5,191 nt of DNA from the NCBI GenBank assembly GCA_007127385.1, contig SKZM01000184.1, positions 1 through 5,191 of the forward strand, read 5' to 3'. Of the stretch, positions 1 to 5,191 are shown piece after piece. This DNA comes from Methanosalsum sp. Lineage in GTDB: Archaea; Halobacteriota; Methanosarcinia; Methanosarcinales; Methanosarcinaceae. The stretch's first letter is position 1. Each line of letters begins with the position of its first letter. A model generated the notes under the pieces. The model saw only the letters and a program-made list of their open reading frames with translations. It was not told the origin of the DNA and ran no database searches. The translations under genes were made by a program, and so were the position numbers.

Positions 1-22
1 CAACATATCCAGATGTTATTTA

Positions 23-3000
23 TCATACCAGGCGTACATGATCTTTTTTCGGTTTTAATAGATCACCTGTACGGCTCATTTTATTTACGAGTTCTTCCAC
101 ATGCTCCCGGTCAATCTGCTCAATTTCAGCTTCAGCATAAACTTCATCAAGAGGAGCCGTACCGTTTGCATGTCTATCGCCAACTCTTCTGATAATTTCT
201 TTAACAATCTTTATTTTATCTCTCTGGCTCTTGGTTGTACCGGATTCTATGAAATCTACGTCTAGAGCACCTGTATCAGGATCAACACCAACATGTTTGA
301 GGCATGTGAGTACTGTACGTGTGGTCCTTTTTGCATCATCAAGAGTTACGGAATTGCTAAGTCTGAGTCTTGCACTTGCCTCTGCCAGCCTTACCAGTGC
401 TTCAAGCTGTCTGGCAGTAACTGGCACCGGAGCATCTTTTCCTTCTCCCATTTTCCTCAGGTCCAGGTAAAAGTCAATCAGATGTTTACGTGCATCTTCA
501 CTCATGACTGGGAATATTCTCTTTCTTGAGTATGCTACATATTTTCGCATGATTTCAGGGTCTATTGGAGGGAGAATCGTTTCCATTTGAGATTGCACAT
601 CCTCCATTGTGATTGTAGATCCGGGCAGTTTTTTCCTTTGCTCGGACAATTCTCCAGCGAAATGGGACTTGAGGATGTGTCTGGCTATTTTGCTATCCAT
701 TTCTTCATTTGGAGTATCCAGCATGACAAATATAAGGTCAAACCTTGACATTAGTGCTGGCGGCATATTGATCTGCTGGGCAATACCTTCATACCTGTCA
801 AATCTTCCATATTTAGGGTTTGCTGCACCAAGAAGTGCACAGCGTGATTTTAAAGTGGCGATAATTCCAGCTTTAGCGACAGATATCGTATTTCCGCACC
901 AGATTGCTTTACGGTTTCTGCGGACATAAATGACATGATCTTTTACTTCAACGCAATATATTTTGCCTGAATAGTTCTCTTTCTTCACATGCTTTTCAGT
1001 GTTACTGACGGAAGGGTAGTTCTGCTCACCATTGGTCAATGATACCTGATATACATTTTCAGAACTCTTCCCTGCGGAGTACAATGAAATATGATCCAGC
1101 TCATTTTCATGTAATATCCTGATCCTGGCAGAATTTCCTGATTTAAGTGCAATTTCCTGTATTTCGTCTGCAAGTGATAATGACTTAACAAAGACATCAT
1201 TTGTATGATCCTGATGTGAATGATCAGTCATGATCATTGAGCTGATAAATATCTCTATCTGTTCTTTTGAGAGGTTCTTCACATAATGCGGGACATTATC
1301 CGGGAAATTCTCAAAGTATCTCAGATAATCCAGAAGACGCTTTGATCCAATTATGATCGAAGAATCATCTTCATCCCACAAGTATCCAATTTTATCCAAA
1401 CATTCAATTATTTTTGAATAGTTATAACTGCTGCTATAATATATCCTGACCTTTTTTTGTTCCTCGATTCTTCCTCTTGAGTATAGATAACCCAGCAGCT
1501 CAATCCAGTCATCCATTTTAACGATCCGAGGTTCCTCTAAATTCTGCGCTGAGGAACATTCATTATTCTGATCTTTGCATGGTATCATGAAAGAATCAAT
1601 ATGTTCTCCATTCCATGATGCATTCTTCCTGAACTTTATTCTGTGATTTTCCGGAAGTTCATCCATACGGTATAGGCCAAAATTGCCCCACTGATCATTG
1701 TGTTCAATACTTACAAACATATTATGGTTTGGAGTAACTGCAAGATCTATGTCTTCAGAATAGATATAATATATATCTCCCTCATATACGGACTCCACAT
1801 ATTTTTCAGGTATAGTAAATTCGAGATTACCATCCGGTGTAAGTGATGCTACACGTTCATCTTTCTGGAGGTCCCTGAACAGTTTCCAGCCATTTTCAGT
1901 TAGAATTTCAGTTTTATCATCATAACATTGTTGTTCCATGGCTTCATGGAGAGCGCTCTTATCTTCAGAGCGCATCTTATCCATCTCATCAACTGCAGCT
2001 ATTCCCATATCCGCCATGACCAGTGCACCTGCTTCCAGTGTCCATCTTCCATCCCCCATCTCATCTCTGACAGCAGCAGCTGTTAATCCACTGGAAGATG
2101 CACTTTTTCCGGAAGCAAATACTCCTCTTGGTGCGAGTTTTACCATATACCGGAGTAACTGACTTTTTGCAATACCAGGATCTCCCACAAACAGGATATG
2201 AATGTCTCCCCTTATACGAGAACCATCAGGCAGGTATTTTGCAACCCCTGAAAAGAGTTGCATTGCCAGTGCTTCTTTTATTTCATTGTAGCCGTATATG
2301 GATGGTGCAATTGAGCTGGTTATAAGCTCGTAGATATTGGGACTTTGACTAAGTGCAAGTATTTCTTCTTCATCCTCCGGTGATATTTCCAGTTCATCAA
2401 ATTCTTTATCCACATATTCAATAGAATTGGAATGGAGTACAAGGTCATAAAAGGGTGACTTCCCATCACGCAGGGTACGCTGGTGTGATCTCAGGATTCC
2501 ATTTATGATTACTCTATCACCAGGCTTGACTATTCCTGCAAGATCATCCTCAACATCCACATCCAGGCTCTGTGGCTGAGTTCCACCTTTAAGGTTTTCG
2601 GGTGATTCCTGGGCCTGGAGTTTCTGGGCGTCCACAAAATCAGACTTTTCGATAAGTATTTTGAAAGGTCCCCTTTTGCCACATGATTCATTCTCACATT
2701 CATGCGGTTCTGTAAATTTTGGTCCTGATTGGGGGACTATTGTGACATGTTCACAGCGCATGCATAAAAAAGCAGAGTTTATTATTTTTGGACGAACTTC
2801 GGTGGCTTTGCGTATCATTCCCTCTATAGCCACAAATTTTAACAGATGCTTGCTTCTTAGTTCACGGTTTGGTATTTTGTTTGGAACATGTATGAATCTA
2901 GCATATAGCTCACTGAATGATTTTTCAATCTGGAATTCCAGAAGCTGCTGAAGTGCATTATTTGAAGCTGGAATGATCTCATCAGGTTGCTCCAGAAGCT

Positions 3001-3154
3001 GCTCTCCCAGTTTTCGATCAAAATTGTCAAGATCCGAAAAATCGATAATTATACTTCTTCTATCGGGATATTCATTTGCAAGCTGTAGTATATCATCCCA
3101 GTAATATCTTCTAAAAAATATTTTTAATTTCTCTACCCATTTATCTTCTGTCAT
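23..3154 (-). CDS. mcm: Replicative DNA helicase MCM (minichromosome maintenance protein), intein-containing precursor
   Basis: The product is the archaeal MCM helicase, an AAA+ ATPase that assembles as a ring and unwinds DNA ahead of the replication fork. The precursor is 1043 residues; removing the intein (C410-N755) leaves about 697, normal for archaeal MCM. Visible in order: an N-terminal MCM domain; a four-Cys zinc site (C131, C134, C153, C158); Walker A GDPGIAKS (324-331, Lys330); Walker B VDEMD with D389/E390; the intein; the pre-sensor-1 segment starting TISVAKAG (K761); sensor 1 Asn779 in GAANPK; the arginine finger in MSRFD (R804); a sensor-2 region around R915; and a C-terminal winged-helix-like tail from about 976. 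I chose the ATG at 3154 because a GTGAG stretch sits 8 bases upstream. An in-frame GTG at 3166 would add four residues (MSNS) but has no ribosome binding site. The gene runs in the same direction as trmJ, about 100 bp downstream of it. Family assignment is certain; only the exact start is open. Confidence 0.97.
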   Translation of the reverse strand: MTEDKWVEKLKIFFRRYYWDDILQLANEYPDRRSIIIDFSDLDNFDRKLGEQLLEQPDEIIPASNNALQQLLEFQIEKSFSELYARFIHVPNKIPNRELRSKHLLKFVAIEGMIRKATEVRPKIINSAFLCMRCEHVTIVPQSGPKFTEPHECENESCGKRGPFKILIEKSDFVDAQKLQAQESPENLKGGTQPQSLDVDVEDDLAGIVKPGDRVIINGILRSHQRTLRDGKSPFYDLVLHSNSIEYVDKEFDELEISPEDEEEILALSQSPNIYELITSSIAPSIYGYNEIKEALAMQLFSGVAKYLPDGSRIRGDIHILFVGDPGIAKSQLLRYMVKLAPRGVFASGKSASSSGLTAAAVRDEMGDGRWTLEAGALVMADMGIAAVDEMDKMRSEDKSALHEAMEQQCYDDKTEILTENGWKLFRDLQKDERVASLTPDGNLEFTIPEKYVESVYEGDIYYIYSEDIDLAVTPNHNMFVSIEHNDQWGNFGLYRMDELPENHRIKFRKNASWNGEHIDSFMIPCKDQNNECSSAQNLEEPRIVKMDDWIELLGYLYSRGRIEEQKKVRIYYSSSYNYSKIIECLDKIGYLWDEDDSSIIIGSKRLLDYLRYFENFPDNVPHYVKNLSKEQIEIFISSMIMTDHSHQDHTNDVFVKSLSLADEIQEIALKSGNSARIRILHENELDHISLYSAGKSSENVYQVSLTNGEQNYPSVSNTEKHVKKENYSGKIYCVEVKDHVIYVRRNRKAIWCGNTISVAKAGIIATLKSRCALLGAANPKYGRFDRYEGIAQQINMPPALMSRFDLIFVMLDTPNEEMDSKIARHILKSHFAGELSEQRKKLPGSTITMEDVQSQMETILPPIDPEIMRKYVAYSRKRIFPVMSEDARKHLIDFYLDLRKMGEGKDAPVPVTARQLEALVRLAEASARLRLSNSVTLDDAKRTTRTVLTCLKHVGVDPDTGALDVDFIESGTTKSQRDKIKIVKEIIRRVGDRHANGTAPLDEVYAEAEIEQIDREHVEELVNKMSRTGDLLKPKKDHVRLV
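890..1927 (-). mobile_element. In-frame intein (346 aa) in MCM
   Basis: This is a self-splicing protein insertion within MCM, precursor residues C410-N755. Its borders follow from the extein: the helicase reads ...HEAMEQQ and resumes TISVAKAGI, which joins into a continuous MCM sequence. Splicing signals seen: Cys1 opening block A (CYDDKTEILTENGWK); block B with the TPNH core (T474, H477); block F KIYCVEVKDHVIYV; and block G ending WCGN, with Thr as the +1 nucleophile. The penultimate residue is Gly rather than the usual His, a variant known in some functional archaeal inteins. The middle holds a LAGLIDADG-type endonuclease region (separate entry). The coding frame is intact with no stop, as expected when splicing is needed to make an essential helicase. 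The insertion lies between Walker B and the pre-sensor-1 hairpin, so unspliced protein should be inactive (inference). Confidence 0.95.
1061..1507 (-). other. Degenerate LAGLIDADG homing endonuclease domain inside the MCM intein
   Basis: The central part of the intein, roughly precursor residues 550-698, has the layout of a two-motif LAGLIDADG (DOD) homing endonuclease, which normally cuts intein-free alleles to spread the element. The first motif helix reads LLGYLYSRG (553-561): the acidic catalytic residue expected just before the final Gly is Arg560. The second motif reads FISSMIMTDHS (636-646): Asp644 remains, but the following Gly is His645. Past it, SLADEIQEIALKSGNSARI matches the usual post-motif helix of this family. 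Loss of one of the two metal-binding acids predicts little or no DNA cleavage (inference from known LAGLIDADG chemistry). The alignment is by eye, so the exact domain limits are approximate. Confidence 0.75.
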
Positions 3155-3161
3155 AGAATTA

Positions 3162-3166
3162 CTCAC
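3162..3166 (-). promoter_or_regulatory. Putative ribosome binding site of mcm
   Basis: On the minus strand GTGAG lies 8 bases before the ATG at 3154 and resembles the GGTGA part of the archaeal Shine-Dalgarno consensus. It overlaps the alternative in-frame GTG start at 3166, which itself has only an A-rich stretch and no purine-rich site before it. This favours the ATG as the true start. The match is short, so confidence is limited. Confidence 0.4.
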
Positions 3167-3250
3167 TTTTATATACGGATCTTTATCCTTGTGCTTATCA
3201 TTAAATGTTTAGTTCTCAATAGCTTCAATTAATATCCATTTTTTTACAGC

Positions 3251-3955
3251 TCAGAGCAATCCCAATTTATACTGGATCGTCCTGAGTATGCCTCTTAGTG
3301 TTTGTACTTCCCTTGGTGTTAATTTTGCTCGGCCACAAATTCGTCTGATCATCAGAAGCGTTTTGTCAAGCTTATGCTCTGGATAATCGATATTATTTAA
3401 AACATTCTGGATATGATCGATCAGCAATTCCTGGTCAAACCTTTCTGCTATCGGATGATCTCCTGCTTCAATGCTGCTCATTTCATACAGGACAACTCCC
3501 ACTGCATGTGAAAGGTTCATTACAGGATAATCCTTGGATGTAGGGATACTAAGTATAATATCACACATCTTCAGCTCATCATTGGTAAATCCATTATCTT
3601 CACGGCCAAAAAGTATCGCTATCTTCGTATTTATTCCATTCATTTTTTCTTTCAGTTGTCGCGGTGTGAATGCCGGAAGTCTGATATGTTCATCGTATTT
3701 AGAGCCTGTGATACCTGTTGTGCCGATCACGATGTTGACATCATCCTCAATAGCATCCTTGAGCGATGTGTATATAGATGCATTTTCAAGTACATCTCTT
3801 GCATGGGAAGCCATTGCCCTTGCATTACCTTCAATCTTGCAGGGATTAACAATAGCCAGGTCTGTAAATCCAAAATTTTTCATGGCTCTTGCAACTGAGC
3901 CTACATTTCCCTCATAAAGAGGTTCAACAAGTACTACTCTTATATTTAGAGACAT
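3251..3955 (-). CDS. trmJ: tRNA (cytidine/uridine-2'-O-)-methyltransferase, TrmJ family (SPOUT/SpoU)
   Basis: The product, 234 residues, belongs to the knotted SPOUT superfamily and most resembles TrmJ, which uses S-adenosylmethionine to 2'-O-methylate position 32 in the tRNA anticodon loop (archaeal members are reported to act on C32). The three SpoU motifs are present: motif 1 GNVGSVARAMKNFG near residues 16-29 with the catalytic-type Arg23; motif 2 ILFGREDNGFTNDEL near 114-128; and motif 3 YPVMNLSHAVGVVLYE near 143-158, forming the SAM-binding knot. A helical C-terminal extension follows (HKLDKTLLMIRRICGRAKL, then REVQTLRGILRTI), typical of TrmJ. I place the start at the ATG (3955), giving MSLNIRVVLVEP. 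The open frame reaches a TTG at 4021 that overlaps the ferredoxin stop, but the extra 22 residues do not look like the family and cover a TATA-like box. The exact tRNA target cannot be read from sequence. Confidence 0.9.
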   Translation of the reverse strand: MSLNIRVVLVEPLYEGNVGSVARAMKNFGFTDLAIVNPCKIEGNARAMASHARDVLENASIYTSLKDAIEDDVNIVIGTTGITGSKYDEHIRLPAFTPRQLKEKMNGINTKIAILFGREDNGFTNDELKMCDIILSIPTSKDYPVMNLSHAVGVVLYEMSSIEAGDHPIAERFDQELLIDHIQNVLNNIDYPEHKLDKTLLMIRRICGRAKLTPREVQTLRGILRTIQYKLGLL

Positions 3956-3981
3956 ATTAAACGATAGGTTTACACAACAAC

Positions 3982-3997
3982 TATTTAAATATTTTAC
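3982..3997 (-). promoter_or_regulatory. Candidate promoter (TATA box and BRE) of trmJ
   Basis: The minus strand carries GTAAAATATTTAAATA, with a 10-bp palindromic TATA-like core at 3982-3991 and an A-rich BRE-like stretch before it. With the usual archaeal spacing of about 26 bases, transcription would begin near 3961, roughly 6 bases before the trmJ ATG. That would give a nearly leaderless mRNA, which agrees with the lack of a Shine-Dalgarno sequence before 3955. It lies in the 62-bp gap after the ferredoxin gene, so trmJ may be transcribed independently of it. Confidence 0.5.
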
Positions 3998-4017
3998 TAT
4001 AGTAGGCAGAAGAGCTG

Positions 4018-4215
4018 TCAATTCTCAAGGGTAATGGCATCTGGTTTACATACTGTGGTGCACATTCTGCACCCAAGACAGTAACTGGGGTCTTTCACTA
4101 CTGCAATTTTTTGTCCCTCTACCTCTTCAATTGAATATATCCTGGGACCTTTTGGACAGGCCCTTCTGCATGCACCACATCCTGTGCATCTGTCTTTATC
4201 AATATATATTTTCAT
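4018..4215 (-). CDS. Small 2x[4Fe-4S] ferredoxin
   Basis: This is a 65-residue bacterial-type dicluster ferredoxin, a soluble low-potential electron carrier in the cytoplasm. Two cluster-binding motifs are complete: C10-x2-C13-x2-C16-x3-C20-P in the first half and C46-x2-C49-x2-C52-x3-C56 in the second. The second ends CKP rather than the classical CP. The segment between the motifs (about 25 residues, with EEVEGQKIAVVKDPS) is longer than in minimal clostridial ferredoxins. There is no signal peptide or membrane segment. The ATG at 4215 is preceded by only a weak AGGA three bases away, and a promoter-like element lies about 30 bases upstream, so translation may be leaderless. It is divergent from the sulfite reductase gene and codirectional with trmJ. 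Its electron-transfer partner is not evident from the sequence. Confidence 0.93.
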   Translation of the reverse strand: MKIYIDKDRCTGCGACRRACPKGPRIYSIEEVEGQKIAVVKDPSYCLGCRMCTTVCKPDAITLEN

Positions 4216-4243
4216 GATTCCTGGTTCTATACATATTAATGAT

Positions 4244-4260
4244 ATAATTATAGTTTTCTA
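4244..4260 (-). promoter_or_regulatory. Candidate promoter (BRE and TATA box) of the ferredoxin gene
   Basis: On the minus strand TAGAAAAC (4253-4260), a good BRE-like purine-rich stretch, is followed directly by TATAATTAT (4244-4252). The normal archaeal spacing puts the transcription start near 4222, about 6 bases upstream of the ferredoxin ATG. The resulting mRNA would have a very short leader, as predicted for trmJ. Confidence 0.5.
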
Positions 4261-4370
4261 CCAAACCTATTGCATTTAGCAAGAATATGTGAGCGTCTTC
4301 TGACCTTTTAATGAAAATGAGAGATGTCTTAGCAGAAATGTTATTTAATAATAAGGCGTTATTTCTTCTG

Positions 4371-4379
4371 CTATATATG
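4371..4379 (+). promoter_or_regulatory. Candidate TATA box of the sulfite reductase gene
   Basis: CTATATATG lies 65-73 bases upstream of the ATG. A start about 25 bases downstream of its centre would fall near 4400, giving a leader of roughly 43 nt that contains the strong ribosome binding site. The BRE position before it is pyrimidine-rich and weak. A second TATA-like sequence, TTATTTAATA at 4341-4350 with AGCAGAAA before it, is an alternative that would start transcription near 4371. Confidence 0.4.
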
Positions 4380-4382
4380 AAC

Positions 4383-4409
4383 TGTTCACATATTGTGGAA
4401 CATATGTTC
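4383..4409. promoter_or_regulatory. Operator-like nested inverted repeats upstream of the sulfite reductase gene
   Basis: GAACATATGTTC at 4398-4409 is a perfect 12-bp palindrome. A further TGTTC at 4383-4387 forms a second, overlapping inverted repeat with GAACA at 4398-4402, as TGTTCACA and TGTGGAACA arms with one bulged base. Three half-sites thus lie within 27 bp, right at the transcription start predicted from the TATA box at 4371-4379. This position suits repression by a dimeric regulator. The regulator is not in the window. Confidence 0.4.
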
Positions 4410-4432
4410 TATAAAGGTAAGCCGGTAAATTA

Positions 4433-4440
4433 GGAGTGAT
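4433..4440 (+). promoter_or_regulatory. Strong ribosome binding site of the sulfite reductase gene
   Basis: GGAGTGAT is one base short of the full complement of the archaeal 16S rRNA 3' end (GGAGGTGAT). The GGAG core is 7 bases before the ATG at 4444, fixing that start and implying a leadered mRNA. This contrasts with the weak or absent sites before the ferredoxin and trmJ genes. Confidence 0.8.
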
Positions 4441-4443
4441 CGA

Positions 4444-5106
4444 ATGAGCAAAGATATACTTGAGAAGGGAGCTATACTTCAAAGAGATAAGGAAACATAT
4501 GCAATTGCACCTCATATCCCGGGTGGTATTGCAGATCCTGAACTATTACATAAAATAGCAGATGTAGCCGAAAAATACGGTGCAGCTGCAATAAAGCTGA
4601 CCTCTGCCCAGAGAATGGCTATTGTAGGTCTCAGAGAAGAGGATCTGGATGATGCATGGAATGATCTTGGAATGAAACCAGGGGCTGCTATTGGTATCTG
4701 TGTCAGGAGCATAAAAATATGTCCCGGTACTACTTTCTGTAAAAGGGGACAACAGGATGCTGTTGGCTTGGGACTGAAACTTGATGATAAGTATCATGGA
4801 ATGGAACTTCCTGGTAAGCTGAAGATGGCTGTAGCGGGTTGTATGAATTCCTGCTCTGAACCTGCTATCAAGGATATCGGGATACTTGGCACTCCAAAAG
4901 GCTACAACCTGATGCTTGGTGGTAGTGCAGGAATAAAGCCAAGAATTGGAGAGACTGTAGCTAAAAATATGTCTGAAGATGAGGTTCTTGCTGCAGTTGA
5001 TCGCATTATTACATTCTATAAGGATCATACAAAAAGACAGCGTCTTGGTGAATACATTGACAGTATTGGTATGGATACCTTTAAAGAAAAAGTAGGGCTA
5101 AAGTAA
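4444..5106 (+). CDS. Small siroheme/[4Fe-4S] sulfite reductase-like protein (P590 type)
   Basis: The 220-residue product is a compact nitrite/sulfite reductase-family protein, close in size (about 23-24 kDa) to the low-spin, low-molecular-mass sulfite reductase P590 characterised from Methanosarcina barkeri. Members couple siroheme to a [4Fe-4S] cluster and can reduce sulfite to sulfide by six electrons; the physiological role of the methanogen form (assimilation or sulfite detoxification) is not settled. The siroheme-cluster signature is complete: C93-x5-C99 (ICPGTTFC) and C133-x3-C137 (AGCMNSC), 33 residues apart. Candidate anion-binding basic residues are R57 (SAQRM), R88 (VRS) and the K125/K127 pair (PGKLKMAVAGC), matching the usual Arg/Lys set. 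The N-terminal part (about 1-80) is the ferredoxin-like half-domain and the rest carries the cofactors. There is no second copy of the fold and no inserted ferredoxin domain, so electrons must come from a separate donor. It is preceded by an excellent ribosome binding site and followed by a terminator-like hairpin, suggesting a monocistronic unit. Confidence 0.9.
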   Translation: MSKDILEKGAILQRDKETYAIAPHIPGGIADPELLHKIADVAEKYGAAAIKLTSAQRMAIVGLREEDLDDAWNDLGMKPGAAIGICVRSIKICPGTTFCKRGQQDAVGLGLKLDDKYHGMELPGKLKMAVAGCMNSCSEPAIKDIGILGTPKGYNLMLGGSAGIKPRIGETVAKNMSEDEVLAAVDRIITFYKDHTKRQRLGEYIDSIGMDTFKEKVGLK

Positions 5107-5126
5107 AGTTATAAATTGAAATGATG

Positions 5127-5157
5127 CCGATATTATTATCGGTTAATCCTGATTTTT
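5127..5157 (+). terminator. Hairpin plus T-rich tail after the sulfite reductase gene
   Basis: CCGATA (5127-5132) and TATCGG (5137-5142) form a perfect 6-bp stem around a TTAT loop, 20 bases after the stop codon. TTTTT follows at 5153-5157 in a T-rich stretch. Archaeal termination depends mainly on the U-rich tract, so the tail is the stronger argument. No gene is seen between here and the window end. Confidence 0.5.
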
Positions 5158-5191
5158 CTTACTGGTTTAGATGATATTGATCATTGATCTG

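Noticed and set aside
2..17. Short inverted repeat AACAT/ATGTT just downstream of the mcm stop, a possible terminator.
   Set aside because: Only a 5-bp AT-rich stem with a 6-base loop, and the window ends before any T-rich tail could be seen.
231..929. Plus-strand open frames opposite the 3' part of mcm.
   Set aside because: They are antisense to conserved AAA+ and winged-helix coding sequence and resemble no known protein.
890..1927. Higher density of GATC sites in the intein than in the flanking gene, as a possible sign of foreign origin.
   Set aside because: GATC is frequent in the whole window and my count is rough; without a proper composition test this does not show transfer.
3167..3175. 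TATATAAAA on the minus strand directly before the GTG at 3166, looking like the mcm TATA box.
   Set aside because: At normal spacing transcription would start near 3145, downstream of both usable start codons, and the next Met is far inside the protein. A weaker TTTAATGA-like element near 3199-3207 fits the spacing better but is too poor to annotate.
3534..3917. 127-residue plus-strand open frame opposite trmJ.
   Set aside because: It is the reverse of the conserved SPOUT coding sequence; its hydrophobic Ser/Ile-rich makeup is what the complementary strand of such a gene gives.
4410..4415. TATAAA just upstream of the sulfite reductase gene.
   Set aside because: The predicted start would fall near 4438, inside the strong ribosome binding site, and make that site useless. 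The upstream CTATATATG fits better.
4546..5028. 160-residue open frame on the minus strand opposite the sulfite reductase gene.
   Set aside because: It lies wholly antisense to a confidently identified gene, has a low-complexity, Ser/Cys/Tyr-rich composition, and shows no recognisable domain or ribosome binding site.
5176..5189. Tandem ATTGATC repeat near the window end.
   Set aside because: Only two copies of 7 bp; GATC-containing words are frequent throughout the window, so this is no evidence of a repeat array or origin.

Overview
The window looks like a chromosomal segment of a methanogenic archaeon, most likely of the order Methanosarcinales (a Methanosarcinaceae relative such as Methanolobus or Methanococcoides; genus not determinable by eye). 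The reasons are an archaeal-type MCM helicase, an archaeal TrmJ-like SPOUT methyltransferase, a polyferredoxin-style 2x[4Fe-4S] protein, a stand-alone small siroheme sulfite reductase of the kind known from Methanosarcina, archaeal TATA/BRE-like promoter elements, and moderately AT-rich DNA.

Layout: bases 1-22 are a short tail downstream of mcm. Bases 23-3154 (minus strand) encode the replicative helicase MCM. It is interrupted in frame by a 346-residue intein (890-1927) inserted between the Walker B motif and the segment that forms the pre-sensor-1 hairpin. The intein keeps its splicing residues, but its LAGLIDADG homing endonuclease looks decayed. Bases 3155-3250 are intergenic. Bases 3251-3955 (minus) encode a tRNA ribose methyltransferase of the TrmJ type, and 4018-4215 (minus) a small dicluster ferredoxin. 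A 228-bp divergent intergenic region (4216-4443) holds the ferredoxin promoter on one strand and, on the other, a promoter, an operator-like palindrome and a strong ribosome binding site for the plus-strand sulfite reductase gene (4444-5106). A hairpin with a T-rich tail follows at 5127-5157.

Functionally the window joins DNA replication (mcm), tRNA modification (trmJ) and redox/sulfur chemistry (ferredoxin and sulfite reductase). The last two are divergently arranged, so shared regulation or electron transfer between them is a reasonable but unproven idea. The most unusual elements are the apparently endonuclease-dead intein, which makes the helicase depend on protein splicing, and the nested TGTTC/GAACA inverted repeats at the predicted transcription start of the sulfite reductase gene. 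I saw no CRISPR array, tRNA, rRNA or insertion sequence.
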